A stretch of DNA of 64,000 nt. It comes from Protonemura montana (taxonomy: Eukaryota > Arthropoda > Insecta > Plecoptera > Nemouridae). Location of the stretch: assembly GCA_947568835.1 (NCBI GenBank), contig OX387604.1:16583076-16647075 (forward strand), written 5' to 3'. The translations under genes were made by a program, and so were the position numbers. Position 1 is the stretch's first letter; the number at the start of each line of letters is the position of its first letter. Positions 12,299 to 25,350 of the stretch are shown one piece after another. The notes beneath the pieces were generated by a model. The model had not been told where the DNA came from and did no database searches. It saw only the letters and a program-made list of their open reading frames with translations.

Positions 12299-15200
12299 TA
12301 AATACATCTAGGAATGGTAATGTGTATGGTGAAGCGCTACAAAAAGTTTTGCAGATCTCTGAGCACGCATAGATTGCACGTAAGATGTTAAAATCTTCAA
12401 TCCAAGGAACTCAATTCCATTCAGTGTTATCTCTCCATAAAATTCACTCGGCCGTGCATACTTCTTCAACTACCCCGTTGGCAAGTAATTATTGGTCTGT
12501 GTTTGAAAGAGTCTTTTCGCTTCTTAGGCAGCCAGTTACTTCGATACACAATCCCGACTCCGTTGTAGAAAGTCGCTACCGCATTTATACAATCTCCTTG
12601 TTAACCAATTTTGCGGCTGAACACACTTATTGCAGATGTGGCGAATGGTGCGAATGATGGCTAATTGGAAGCAGCAGAGAAAAATGTTTGAAAGGGACAC
12701 CAATTTAGCCGCCGGCAAGTGGCAAGCACGGGGCACATGGTCGGACGCTTCTCCGGACGTGGGGTGCCAATCGCAGGAAGTACAGCTGATTGGATGCAGA
12801 AGGCGACGGGTATTTGTACGAGGTCAATTCAATCGGTTTGTCAGCAGATGATTGGACAAAAAATAAGACTGTTCCAAAAATAAATCGTCTTTCTTTGGAA
12901 ACTCCTGATAAAAACCACCCGAAGGAAACGTCCACGAAAATCCTATACATAGTGAATATACCTAAGAACGGTAATGCTTTCAGTACAGCTATTTGAAAAG
13001 TTTCGTTTATCCGCTCTATTATTTCGTTAACGAAACACGTTTAGACTAGATGAGGTCTACAATGTAATAAAATCTAAAACGGAGTAAACTTTTTATATTG
13101 GGGTAGTCGAGGGTTGAAGAGCAACGTTCTTCGAAAAGCATAAAACCTCCTGTGATTTCATTCACCGGGACAAGCTATAAAACATCTCCTGACCTACCTC
13201 AAATGCGTACCTTTATGTGAAACACGCGGTTACGACTACATAAAAAATACAAAATTGAAAGCTAAGCCCTTAAAAATACTTCGCACTTACGACTATAAAG
13301 TCTGTCTTAAATTTAGGACCCGCCATTTTCACTGGATGCAGTATTAATTCATCACTTGTGTAACATAAATCGCCAACACGGATTGAAAGTTATGATTTGT
13401 CCCAGTTCGACGTCTGTGTCAAGCTCGAGAGCCTCGCGTGGGCAATCACCCTTACAACAGTGCCAGCGGCGGGGACGTTCGTCATAAGAAAATCAAGGAC
13501 ATTTCCCGGAGAAAAGTTTTCCGTCATAAAGTCTAACAGTATCTCTTTAAAGCTAATAAATAACACATGAATCGCTAGGAACTTTATAAACATCTCTTTT
13601 ATTTGATACACGAATCCCATTTTTATCGAAACCACTTGGAGAAAGAAAATCACATGCAGACTCTCCAAATGGAATTGGGCTTTGGTTTTGTTTGTGTAAA
13701 ATATTGCTTCCTGGGAGGACAGCGAAAGTAGTGAGGAAGTGTGCAACACACAGTGTCAACAATTTTACACTGGATCGCATGTACCACGTGACGTTGGCCT
13801 CTGTGACGGCTTCTGGGCGTCTTGTGCTACTGCTACTGCTACTGTAGGTTGCATAGCCTTTCAGTGTGCAAGATTTCCCTTGAGCCCCATTTCCTTGAGC
13901 CACGCATACTCGGTGTCTCTTGCTCCAGCTCCTGCTTGCTGGCCTACCACATGGCAAAATAGCCGGGCTCAGAGGCTAACCAAACAACAACTCTAGGTAG
14001 AATCACAGCAACACCTCTACCCACATCTCTCTCTTTCTCTCTCTCTCTATTTATCTCTCTTGCAGTGCCATACTTCAAATATTATACGAATCTCAGAAGA
14101 AAATTGCTTATTATATTCCTATAAGACTCTCATGATCTTCTAAATATCCGAACTGGGGTTGCAATTGGCAAAGATAATTGGGTTTAAACTTTGAAGAACA
14201 TGAACATTGAGGTGATTTAGATTTTACAGTCGAGACTATTTTTTCAGTGATGATTGCTCTAATAAAGTGCAACTTAACAAGAATTCGATTAAAAATCAAT
14301 CAGAAAAACTTCAGTTCAGTTGAGGTATGTATTTTAAATGGCTATGGTAAAATGGAGATTGATAATCACAATTCTTTTGGAACATCAAACATAACAAAAA
14401 TTCAAAAAATTACCCTTTCTTTACATCTCCGCAGATTCGATTTGAAGACAAAGCCCGCCATAATTATACTTGTAATTTATTTTTACGAGCCTGTGGCTCC
14501 TCCGTTTCGTCTATATATTAAAAAAACTAATAGCTTGAAATGTAAGGCGAGAAAAGAAGAATGTGATATCAATCTTTGTCTTGTTATAGGAATAAAATAA
14601 ATAATTGAATACGACGCGAACTGAATACGAACCCCTATTATAAGCAGACGTTCGCTACCCTCCCATATTATAAATAAAACGGATGAAAGGTATCAGAATT
14701 TTACACGAAATTACATCCGCGCGGCGTGGAAGGATAGGGTGGGGGTTAAGGAACATGCCAAAGACTGTCCCTGGTTCTAGTGTTAACTATCTGGAGCCGA
14801 CACCAGCCATGGAAACGGAAATGTGGCAAGCAGATTGGGATAAATGGACCAGACAGAGCTGTTCTCTTCTCTCTGCTTTACCCTCCCGACTATTTTAGTC
14901 AAATCTCGAATCATTGAACGCTTTAGATAAAATATCCATTTTGTAACAGAAACCAACCGAGCTGGCTGTCTTTTCTCGCCGTCTTCTGACACTCCTCGTC
15001 TCTAATTCTCTAAAGCTACCTATTCCTCAATCTCTATCCCCTGTCTTACTCAAGCTGCTATAGGCTTGCTTTAAACCCTTCATTTGTTTTACTCGAGGAA
15101 AAACAAAGCGACCGAAGGCGAAGATACTTTACAGCGAGCATCTTTAGATCGACTCACTACGAACATATCAGCTCGACTGAGAATCTTTTATGATCGGTTA

Positions 15201-17755
15201 TGGTTTTGAGAATCTTTATGAAACTACATATGAGGATCGACCCATGTAGATAATTTGTGGAGATCAGATGCCGGCATGATACCGCTCACTAGGCCCTTAT
15301 GCCGATCAGCTGACAATGATGGCTCAAAGAAGATCCACACTCTAAGCAAGCTCTCTAAGCAAGCTCTCGATGCCTCCATCGGCCATCTGGTAATCTGGAC
15401 AACGTCAATGTCAGAACTGAAGACAGTGAGAGCAACTCTTGCGCCGAATAATTACACAGATAAGAATGTTATCTTGGGATTACTGGCACTAGAAAGAGGA
15501 ATGTCGCTTCTGCGCAAAATTCCATTAGATCTTACTTTGCAAGTTTAATTTAATTTAGGGAAATGCAATCATATGCCGCCAAAGGTCATACCAAAGCTGA
15601 TACCAAAACTGATACTGAAGGTAGTATCGTTTGTCAACTTGATCCACTGACTGCAAGCTGCGTGAAGTTGGATCTATTGATCAGACTTGATCCATTTCAA
15701 ATTAGTAGAAAATAAAATAATTCACCAATGCAAACAATATTCTGGCAATATACCAGCTGAAACTGGTTAGTAATTATGGTGATCGCCTGTCATAGCAATG
15801 ATAACGATCGTTTTTATTTGCTAAACATGAATATTGATCAAGAATAAAGTGAGTTTACTTCTTGGCAGAGTACTCTAATCTAGTCAAATTTTGAATCAAC
15901 TATATTACATTCAAAATGCGTAAAACACATATTTTCCAGCATTATTGCAGCAATATTGCAACGAATTCTTAAATGATGCTAAGAAAATAAATGTAAGTTT
16001 TACCGCTGTTTATATTGAAGCTATGCTAAATTGTAATGTCCTTTTCCAAAACCACGCTTGTAAAAACTCAGCCACCTTTTTTTTACTACTGTGTACATAT
16101 ATCTACTTTGAGACACATAAAATTTTGAGTGTGTTTAGATAACACAACCGCACCATTGAAAATATAAAGTAAACAAGAAACACATTACTGGTTTTTCTTC
16201 CACTCAATTGAGCGCATGTGAAAGTCTAAAAAAAATCTGGAAATGCGTTCACATTGAAACCTATTATTGGTGTGCTGTAGCGAAAGATAGCTTGTAATAT
16301 CTTAGATCGGTATGCCAGCATCTTCCAGACATTGTATCGATACTTAATAGCACAACAATCAATTTCCTGGTGCTACGGCAGTGGGTCTACCTTTCAGTAC
16401 CAGGCGCAATACTGCGAAGAACAATTGTGATAGATAGTACGTCCATCAAGACAAAATTATTTGAGCAGATCAAGAAAGAGATGCTGATGTATATATATAT
16501 TTATATATGTGACCATTGAAAGGCAAATGGAGTCCTCTCGATAACTGACCAATGTTTGATTGAAAAGTGCGTATCACTCGTATTTTTTATTAATTATTTG
16601 GTTGGTAGAAGTGATCTAGGAATGGTCAGTTGCATCATCTGGACTAGGCACAGACTGGCATATGAACATAGCTAATAGTCCGTACATTAGCCTTCTATTT
16701 CCTGCTACAAATCAAATCAGTTTGATTGATCGTCTGTCTAAAACAAGAAAAGTAATGGGTTGAACAGTTGAACCCAAAATAAAATAAAAAATATCTCACC
16801 GAAAGAAAAAAAACAGCTGGTGGTTTATAAGTAATTACACGATATTAAGTTAATGAAATTGATCTTTATTCATTCCGTCATTGCACCGCCCAAAATGAGA
16901 ATTATGTTCTAAAGAATGTACTGGAGAAATAGTTTGGAATCCTTACAATACCGCAAGCATAATACCTGACATAGAACACACCCGGCTGATGTGTCGAGTT
17001 CTTTGCAAGCAAGTGAACAGACCAACTGATAAAGTACTGTTTGTGTCTCGTCCATCACTGCTGGACTGGAGACTAGAGTAATCCCTAAAAACAAGGCCTA
17101 GAGCTCGGATAAATGCTCACATTTATCTATGTTTGGCTGGTTTCTCTGTAGGCTCGCGTATCACGTCTAAAATACGAAAGCATCACGGAAGACCACAAAC
17201 TGTGCTTGGCATGATTCTTCCAAACCACAGATACACCCAAAAATATATTTTGCTCTTCTGGATCTGATGTGGCCAATCCTTCTTCGTGTGAAAGTACTTC
17301 AACCTATATCTCAAATCACTGGCACTTGAGTTTGGTCATGCCATCGTCATTTACATTAAAACTAAAAGATTAAAAAGGTATTGGAGCAATCTCATATATG
17401 TATTTCTGTATCTTGCAATAAAAATAAGACATGGGTCCAGTTCTATTTATCCTTCCCCCAGCCCACCCCCTTCCAATCCGAATCCCTTCTCCCCAAACGA
17501 TAAATCACTGGTGGAGATTTTCTAGCAATCCCATTTGGACCGGCACTCGAGCTAGTGTTTAGTTGACAATAGAACTAAACACCCGTGGTAGGTCTATTCG
17601 GGCAATCGGCTTTTGTGACAACCGGGGAATTTCAAGCTTATAAAATCTTTGAAAGCTTTAAAATAACGAGAGTGTGTGTATGCGCCGAGCATTACACCTT
17701 CACTACGCAGGTATATTTGGTTAAGGTCGCACGCATGCCGCCTAAACATTATAAG
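12299..17755. other. Non-coding stretch with scattered simple repeats
   Basis: No supported gene. A CT-rich tract (tctctctctttctctctc) lies at about 14027-14060 and an AT run near 16490-16508. Frames at 12630-12996, 13390-13957 and 17585-18067 have no recognisable domains. Confidence 0.45.
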
Positions 17756-17759
17756 GTAA

Positions 17760-17800
17760 GCTGCTGGCTGCTGGGTGCTGGCTGCTGGCTGCTGGCTGCC
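17760..17800. repeat. (GGCTGCT)n-like short tandem repeat
   Basis: Repeated ctgctggctgctgg units, about 40 bp with one variant (gggtgctgg). Open frames through it give Trp-Leu-Leu-Ala strings that should not be read as a membrane segment without other support. Confidence 0.75.
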
Positions 17801-18217
17801 ACCTTATTCCCCTCGAGACGTCTTCCGCTCGAGATGCAGCAACCGGGGCCCCTTCATTGTGAACTCGCCCCACAAAAGCGTGTGGAAGCGGCTTTCGAGG
17901 GCCATTTCCACGAGCCTGCAAGACTTTTAACAAATGTTGCGTTCTTCGTCTTTCGAAATGGAAACGCCCCAAAACAGCAGCTGAACCACAGAAGAATGTA
18001 TTCTAAACACTGGCCTTTTCATCATCTCACTCCTTTCCCAATTGTCAAAGCATGCTATAGGATCTAGCTGGCGGACCCAAGCCACATCTGTTTGATTTAT
18101 GGCATATAACAAGAACCTACTTAGCACCTATTTTCAATGCAATCAGCTGCTTTTAATTCGGTGCTTGTGGAACACGGCGGTTTTCTGTGTCGGCACCGCG
18201 ACCTCTCGAGCGACGCC

Positions 18218-18288
18218 TCGGCGTCGGGCGTCGGGCGTCGGGCGTCGGGCGTCAGGCGTCGGGCGGCGTCGATGGCGGCGGGCGGCGC
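18218..18288. repeat. (GGGCGTC)n heptamer array
   Basis: About 5-6 tandem gggcgtc units with one gtcaggc variant, decaying into ggcggcg. It is strongly GC- and CpG-rich inside AT-rich DNA. It is one of three unrelated 7-bp arrays in the window. Confidence 0.9.
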
Positions 18289-20320
18289 CTGCCTAACGCT
18301 TTATCGCCTCTGGTTTATGACGCGGGCTCTTCTCTCGCGTAATCAACCCCAAGAGATCCATTCGAGTTAGGGGTCCACGGATAGATATAATACTCAATCA
18401 TCTATGGCCCAGCCTTTTTCAAGCAGGCGACACAGAAATGTGCCATAAAATTCTATTTTTTCCCAACCCCTAACATTAATATTCCTATTATCGTTTGAAG
18501 CGGCCATTACGAATCGACACTCGCCAGCTATATTAAATATAACCGAGTGTGTGTCTGTGTTTTCCAGACTCCGTCGGCCACATTTAAGTCTGTTGTACGT
18601 CGTGCACCATCTTGCATTATTCATAAGAAACAACGAAATTACACTGTTATTTACAATCATACAAAATACGTACTTATTTCAAGAAACAACCATTTCAAGA
18701 ACACCCCGTTCACATCTCAGATGCGAGTCATAAAACCAATCAATAAAATTCGGCACACGATTAGAAACGAAAATATTTAATGCACTTACCGAAATTATTA
18801 ACACATTTCATGTTCATAAAAACCTCACGACGTCGTACAAACGAAGTAATTGGTTGTATTTTACACAAATCTAATAATAAATTTATCTCACCACTCAATT
18901 TGTAAAGTGCAAAATACGTGCTCATTCCACCAAAAATGCCAATAATGAAGGCTTAATAGGTATGCCTAATATTATGGTTTTGACATGATGAGAACATTTT
19001 CTTTTGGTGGATAAGGAAGAAGTAATTTCGAAAGACCATGGTATTAAGCTTTACTGAAAATTCTTTTCATATTTTCGTTACATTTCATTACACTAAAGGA
19101 GTATTACTTTGCACGAAACGCAGGCTACCAGCGTTGAAGAGTGAAAGGCCAGACCACGCTGGTACCGCTGGGCTTGCAGAACAGATTATGGACCACAGTG
19201 GTTGGCGGTGAGGGGGGGGGGGGGTGGGTATTAGCCGTCAGATTGATGACGGTGTTGTATTCTCGAACAAACGGTCATCATCATTCGGCCTCATCGCGCT
19301 CTTATCATCCCGGCCGTCTTTTCTCATCCTCTATCGGCAGCCAGCCGTCGCAGAATCTCGGTCAGTGGTTTTCTACCAGCATCCCGCCTTCCGTCTCAGC
19401 GTGGTCTTCTCGGAGCTCGCACGACGCTAATCTAGCGTAGCCACACGCCTCATTTCTTGCCAGCATACAATGCTAAAATAACGACCGGAAATCACCTCGA
19501 AAGATTGTCATCAAGACCACGAAAGTAAACAAATAAACACACACATAAAAAGCAGGCGATTTATGAAAAACAAAGAAAATAGACTAACGAACTCATCTGT
19601 GGCGAAAAGTTGTCTTCAAAATATACCTTGTCATAGTTTTGGTCATAGCACATAGTTACGCTAGATTTCCATTTTTCTGATTAATTATCTTTATAATTTA
19701 CCTATTCAAAACCACTATAAATACAAGGGCACAACACGTTATACTGGTCTACCAGTAAATTGAATAAATTAAAACAAACAAATTATCAAAATATAATTTA
19801 CATCCAATTATGTAAATTTTAATTACCTTCAAACCCCTATTTTGAAGGTTTATTGGTGTATTACTGAAGGTGTCTTTATCCCCTTCATCGGTATAAGAGA
19901 CCATGAGCACTGAAGCAACTCGTCGCGTCTTACCCCAAAACATGATGTGCTTTGCAACTGCAAGCATTTATTACGAAATAAGTTCGAACTGTTTCTGAAC
20001 CAATAGATCGAGATAGACGAAGCGTCATGGGGTGGGATTTCCGAGGAAGGGGATGGGGTAAGAAAAGGAGGGGGTGTGTAAGTCCTATACTACAGAGAGG
20101 ACTTGAAAGTTTGCTTCCTTGCACGTGAGAAATGATAAATCGGCGTTCAATGATAAAAGGATCTCCCAGCTATACCGGCTCAGCTGTCAACTTGAACAAT
20201 GCTTTTTCTAGCGGAGAAGAAAATGAATTGTGGATGTTTATTTTCGCCATCGCAAAACGAATATGGGCAAAATATTTTCTCTCGTATCCTAGTTCACATA
20301 TAAGCGTTGCTGCTCACACA
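18289..20320. other. Non-coding stretch with a poly-G tract
   Basis: No gene is recognised. A run of 13 G lies at about 19210-19224. The CpG-richer stretch 19240-19440 carries a 99-codon open frame starting at GTG, without motifs. Confidence 0.5.
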
Positions 20321-20324
20321 TGAC

Positions 20325-20370
20325 GCCACGCACGCACACGCCCACGCACATGCACACGCACACAAACGGT
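20325..20370. repeat. Imperfect (CACG/CA)n tract
   Basis: Alternating cacgca and cacaca units give His-rich frames that are artefacts of the repeat. Confidence 0.75.
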
Positions 20371-20579
20371 CACAGCCGGACGCTTGGTCCAGACCATGGT
20401 CCAGACAGACGCGACGACCATACAGTCGCAGATCGCCAAGCTGTAGCCATTATTGTAGCGTCCGGCGTCGAAATTATCGTCGACGCCATCGTCATATCGC
20501 TATTGCCCCACCCCGACTCCGAGCGCCGCTTTTCCGAACAATTTCTCCAGTGACGCCCGGCGCCGTTGCTGCGACGAGT

Positions 20580-20608
20580 GGGAAGGGGTGGGGCAGGGGC
20601 AGGGGACA
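20580..20608 (+). other. G-quadruplex-prone G-rich tract
   Basis: Runs of GGG to GGGG are separated by 1-5 bases (gggaaggggtggggcagggg and on). The pattern meets the usual four-G-tract rule for a quadruplex. Function is unknown. Confidence 0.5.
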
Positions 20609-20782
20609 CTCCGACCAGAGCCCAGAGACCAGAGATCCAGATAATGGAAACTTACACAGATAAAGAAAAGTGGCGAATAATGGGAACTCGAGGCTGTCCG
20701 TCTGTTTAGGTGGAAATTTATGCCACGCAATATTAAAAAGGTGCTTGCTGTTTTGTTACACCATTGGCCATTTTTCTCGACC

Positions 20783-20846
20783 GCTGAACGCTGAGCACTG
20801 AGCACTGAGCGCTGAGCGGTGAGCGGTGAGCGGTGAGCGCTGAACG
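20783..20846. repeat. (CTGAGCG)n heptamer array
   Basis: Nine 7-bp units, variants ctgaacg, ctgagca, ctgagcg and gtgagcg, in contiguous order. Neighbouring units share the same variants (ca twice, gtgagcg three times), as expected for local slippage. Confidence 0.9.
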
Positions 20847-23580
20847 AGAGGCATTACAGCGGGATCTCTTACGACGAGTGAAATGGGGCATTGTGTGAAG
20901 GAGGGGTTGTGGCGACGCTGACCGTCGATTAGAGGTCGAATGTCTGTCTGTAGATTTCATCAGAGATGTTGCAAATGTACCATACTATACGGCATACGGC
21001 AAACCCGAACAATGATATAATATATATTTCTCTCCGATGCCAATTGCTTCGTCTGTTAAACATTCCGCAGACATGGGAGACGGTTCCGACGCGGGTAATG
21101 GCCGGTCGAACTTGCCATGGGTCGAACTCGCTCGGAAAGGAAGCAATAAACATCAATAGTCGTATAGGATATTTTAAGGACGATACGAATATAAAATAAA
21201 TTTATGCAATTTCTTCCGGCACATAACGCTTCGGTTCCTTCCGTAGAACCCCCAATGAAACTTGACAACATTATCTACCCTTTACTGCGAACATATGTTT
21301 TATATGGATTACAACGGTTTTCTATAATATATCTTTCGCTCGTGTAAGTATCATTTATTGTATCAATTTCTTGTGGTCTGGTTTGTGATACTACAGATGT
21401 GTACGCAATTTTTGGCATGGCCACTAGATCGGTGTTTTGGAATGGCAAGTCGCCATCCCATCCGGCGTGGTTGTGCACTTCCAACATGAGCGCAGTACTC
21501 ATACTTTCGTGCGGTGGCGTCGTCGCCCCCCCCCCCCCCCCCCCCACCCCACCCTGCACGTGGTACAAGCACGAGCACGCACACGCAGTGCCACCGGCTA
21601 GTCGTGCCTGTCCCCCGGTCGGGTGGCACTGACCAACACAGTGGCGGCAGCGGCACCAGCCTCATTAGGCCGGCATCCATCATCGTATAGTGGCATGCGT
21701 CCAACTTAACTTATAATGCAAGAAAGGTAAATCTTGAATCCGGACATCCGGACCTTACATTCAAGAGTTGCTCTATATTTTTCTTTGTACTTCAACGAAA
21801 ATGTATTCATCCCTTAACGTAGTTGTTGAATACAGTCCATAAAATAACGAGTGGCTATTATATTTAAGCTCTATTCAAAAGTATGTTTTCATAACTATTT
21901 TTATTTATTTGGTGTTTTGTAAGGCCACTGGGCGGGATCAGACTCTACGTCATGTATTATTATATGTGCATGGTGGCGGGTGGCTGCCGCCACCGAATTC
22001 CGTCCGGTGGGCCTGACATGCCCCTGGCCACGGGCCCAAGATCAGAGCCCCAAACGCCCTTCGAAAAACACCTCTTCCGACGACCGGTGACAAGGCCTGT
22101 GCCCTGTAACGCTCAAGCGAGGGTAATATTCGAGCCAATCCTGCGTTCACACGGACCAATACCTTTTCTTGCGTTCAAATTCGAAAACATCAAAAGTGGA
22201 TGAAATAAAAGAACAGAAAAACACGCAGTTGAATAGGGTAATACGAGACGACATGAATGAAAGAAGTTGGAATTCGTAATTACGAAAAGTAACCCGAAAC
22301 TGAGCTTACCCAATTTAGCTCTCATCGTATGGTTTGGGACCCTCTAACAAACAGCCGATGCACATTCACAAGCAGCCTGTCGTCGCGTCGTTGCGAGTGC
22401 AGCAAAGACGTCAACGACGACGTTTCCACAGAGCACTGGGAACTTAGGAAAACAGAACCATGCCAACCTTTTCAATCTCCAGCAACAACATCTGAAAAGA
22501 AAATGGTCTCGGCACGATTCATGTTCTGTACCAATTGGCTCTCTATGTCTCGAGATGAAGGCTTGCAATCGCCGGCACAATGCATTGAGCAAATTGTGAA
22601 CTGCTTACTGTGCACTCTACTTTATGATTAGGCAAACGAGATAAGAAAAAACAACGCATTGCTATGAATGCATCAATGCATATATATCTAACAAGGGTGT
22701 TTTTCAACAGAGGATTTCTTTGCTTGCTCCCATCCCCGAATTAGTTGAATTTCAACTAGCAATGCTAGGTACTGCAAGTGCTGTAAGATAGCGGAGGAAA
22801 TCGCGTTTCATTCTATGCGCCGTTTGTGTTGTGTGTAATATGCTTCGACAAAGAATGCAAACCAACAGACATGCGACAGAAGAGAGCATTTCCTATCCGC
22901 TTTTCTTTAGGATACCGATGACTGATGAGACACTTTTCTACATTCATATGCACAAGTTACCGCAACACTATACGCACGTAGCGCTAGTAATGGAAAACAC
23001 TTGAGTATTTTACTTGACAAAAACTGAAGAGTACACGTCTTGTGTATACCTAAATAACTGTCCTTCGGTGAAATCCTTAAAAAGGGAACTCTGCTTCTGT
23101 ATAAGTTTCTTTTTACATTCTTCCCCCTAACACTTCTCTTGTGTCCACATATCAAACAAGAAGGTTTCCAAAGATCTCCCGAAGTCTTGCACAGGACGCC
23201 GTCGCTTCATCTGACACATGGCGATGCTGCTATCGATGTATGTCCATGGCGTTCCCGTTCTCATTCCCGTTCCCGGTCCTGTTCCCGTCCTGTAGACAGA
23301 TAAGCAGGTCTACCTCCTCTTCTCCGTGTGTCAACAAGAAATACCTTCCTGGCAGCTTCCTATGGCTGGCCCACCCAACACTCATCCAGCGACGATGTTA
23401 CAAATTGCAAGACTCTGTTTGCTTTTCCTCATTTCGACCTCCTCTTTGGTCAGCCAAGCTTCCGGCTCACTGGATCACTCAAGTGGTGGAGAAACTTAGA
23501 CATACTATAACCTTCCGCAATCGGGAGACTCTAACAAGTTGTGTTTGTTTACCAAGCCGAACTGAATTCAACCCTCGCGA
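20847..23580. other. Non-coding stretch with poly-C and short repeats
   Basis: A C run lies at about 21528-21545 (cccccc then accccaccc). Around 23256-23295 a cccgttc-type repeat occurs. Frames over it (up to 149 codons at 23141-23590) have no recognisable domains. Confidence 0.45.
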
Positions 23581-23585
23581 GGAAG

Positions 23586-23593
23586 TATAAAAG
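23586..23593 (+). promoter_or_regulatory. Candidate TATA box of a Pol II promoter
   Basis: A consensus tataaaag lies about 30 bp before gcaaagtgaac, where transcription would start (about 23610-23620). After that come a GAC repeat, an ATG in good context (cgaggATGG, 23679) and two donor-like sites, cag|gtgtga (23719) and gac|gtgagt (23780). The ATG opens only 11 codons (MATLRFFVLPI) before TGA. A coding first exon would therefore need an unusual donor; otherwise this is a non-coding first exon with a short upstream frame. No later exon was identified. Confidence 0.3.
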
Positions 23594-23639
23594 CAGAAAT
23601 GCTTGTCCGCAAAGTGAACATTGCCAATCCAACGTGACG

Positions 23640-23664
23640 AAGGCGACGACGACGACGACGACTA
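23640..23664. repeat. (GAC)n microsatellite
   Basis: Eight units of gac/gaa in a row, within the presumed 5' leader of the promoter candidate. Confidence 0.8.
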
Positions 23665-23781
23665 CGAGAACGTCGAGGATGGCGACTCTACGTTTTTTCG
23701 TTTTACCCATTTGATCAGGTGTGAAAATTGCTGAGCTCCCTTATCGTCACTAAGTCGATCGATACCATTGCGTGCCGACGT

Positions 23782-24727
23782 GAGTTAGTGAAAGCGACTG
23801 TGTTTGGTGACCGTTGTTATAGTTATTGAATTAAGAGGTTAACAGCATAGCTGCTACCGCAAACAGTGTTTCAGGCCTCCATAATCGAGCTACAAAGTCA
23901 TGGGTGTGTGAACTAGTCGGTGTTTTACCCCTATATACGGGAGCATGTGTACCTTATAAGCTTTTAGGCGTTTCTGTGGTATTTCTCACGTATGTGGTAT
24001 AATATGCCTTCTAGCCTATGCTCTCTAGTCTCGTTTATGGCGTACAGACTTTGCTTTATATACGCTGTGCACGACTAAATGACGCCACAGTATGAAGAAT
24101 ATTCTCTTGTAGACTATGGTATGGTTTTGGAAGTCAAAGAATATGGCAGTATGCACATTGCATAGAATTCCCAGTCTCTTCTACGATGTGCTACGACCTC
24201 AAATTTAATGAAAACTTTCCTCTAGCTACTTTCCTTCAGACTAACAACACGAGATCTTTTCCCGAAGTTTATGAGACTGAGAGCAGAGGATTGCGCCTAC
24301 GTAGAACAGTTGGAATAGTAATAAAATGAGTCAGGAATAATCCAACAACGCTCTTGGTAAACTTCATTCGCAGCTGGATGTCACTTCTGTACGGAGATCA
24401 CTTTTTTCCAAATTAAGAAACTTCGGTTCCCTGGCCAAAAGAATTGGTGCCAGAACCAAAAGAAATAACATTGCAATTTCATATTAGGATTTCAGACAGA
24501 CAGTACATTTGCTGGAACTGTTCAGAAATCAGACTGTCAATCGGCCAATTTGGTTTCCACTTATAAATCTGAACTGGCTTCCGATATTCTGAGCTTGCGT
24601 TCCGCACAACTAAAATAAGAGAGTGCTACAAAATATCATACGTTATCGGGGCTTACCTAACTATCCAACTTATCGACAACATTTGAAGAGGCGGACACGA
24701 AAAAAATATGTATTTCTGACTCTAACA
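23782..24727. other. Non-coding stretch left of the DNA transposon
   Basis: AT-rich unique sequence with no open frame of interest. It ends at the TTA that precedes the transposon. Confidence 0.5.
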
Positions 24728-24730
24728 TTA

Positions 24731-25309
24731 TAGTCTAGGAATATCGAGCGGCTATCTCTTCAAATAGAGAAGTTAGGATATTCGGTGTTATATAAAGCTG
24801 AAATTTTGATATTATGTGCATAACACCATGACACAACTATTGTCACAAACCCGGACAAAAAATTTTCATCGGAAGACATTCAAAAAAATTACCAAAGTCA
24901 AAATTTCTTAAAAAATGAAAATTTCTTAAAAGTTGAATAAGTATGTCATTTTTGAATTTATAAACGTCTAGTTTCCGCAGAAGCCTAGGCATTAATACGT
25001 TATATCGATGCCGTTTTTAAAAAACATCAAAAAGTTTTTTCTAACCTATGATATGAGCCAAAAAGTAGCTAAAAAAACGCAAAAAAAATATATACCACTT
25101 TTCACTTAATGCCACGGGACTAAATATTGGCCAAATGTTATAAAACGAGTTTGTGAAGATAGCTGAAATCATTGTCTACAAGACTGCAGATCTAACTTTT
25201 TGAACACGTCAAGTTGACAACAGAGATTTTTGCTTTGCCCTACGAGAGGTAACTCTTGGCGCGCTGCCAAGCGCCGATAAGCCGTGCGGCTGGCTAGCAA
25301 ATAGCATGC
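24731..25309 (+). repeat. Left terminal inverted repeat of DNA transposon
   Basis: Reverse complement of 27709-28277 with small indels and scattered substitutions. Long exact blocks include agcctaggcattaatacgtt and cttggcgcgctgccaagcgc. Confidence 0.95.
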
Positions 25310-25350
25310 TATTGCTTGGAACGCTCTTGATACATCCATGCGTGCGTACA

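Noticed and set aside
17585-18067. 160-codon open frame on the plus strand
   Set aside because: It runs through a ctgctgg repeat that creates a false Trp/Leu segment, its first codon is not ATG, and nothing resembles a known protein.
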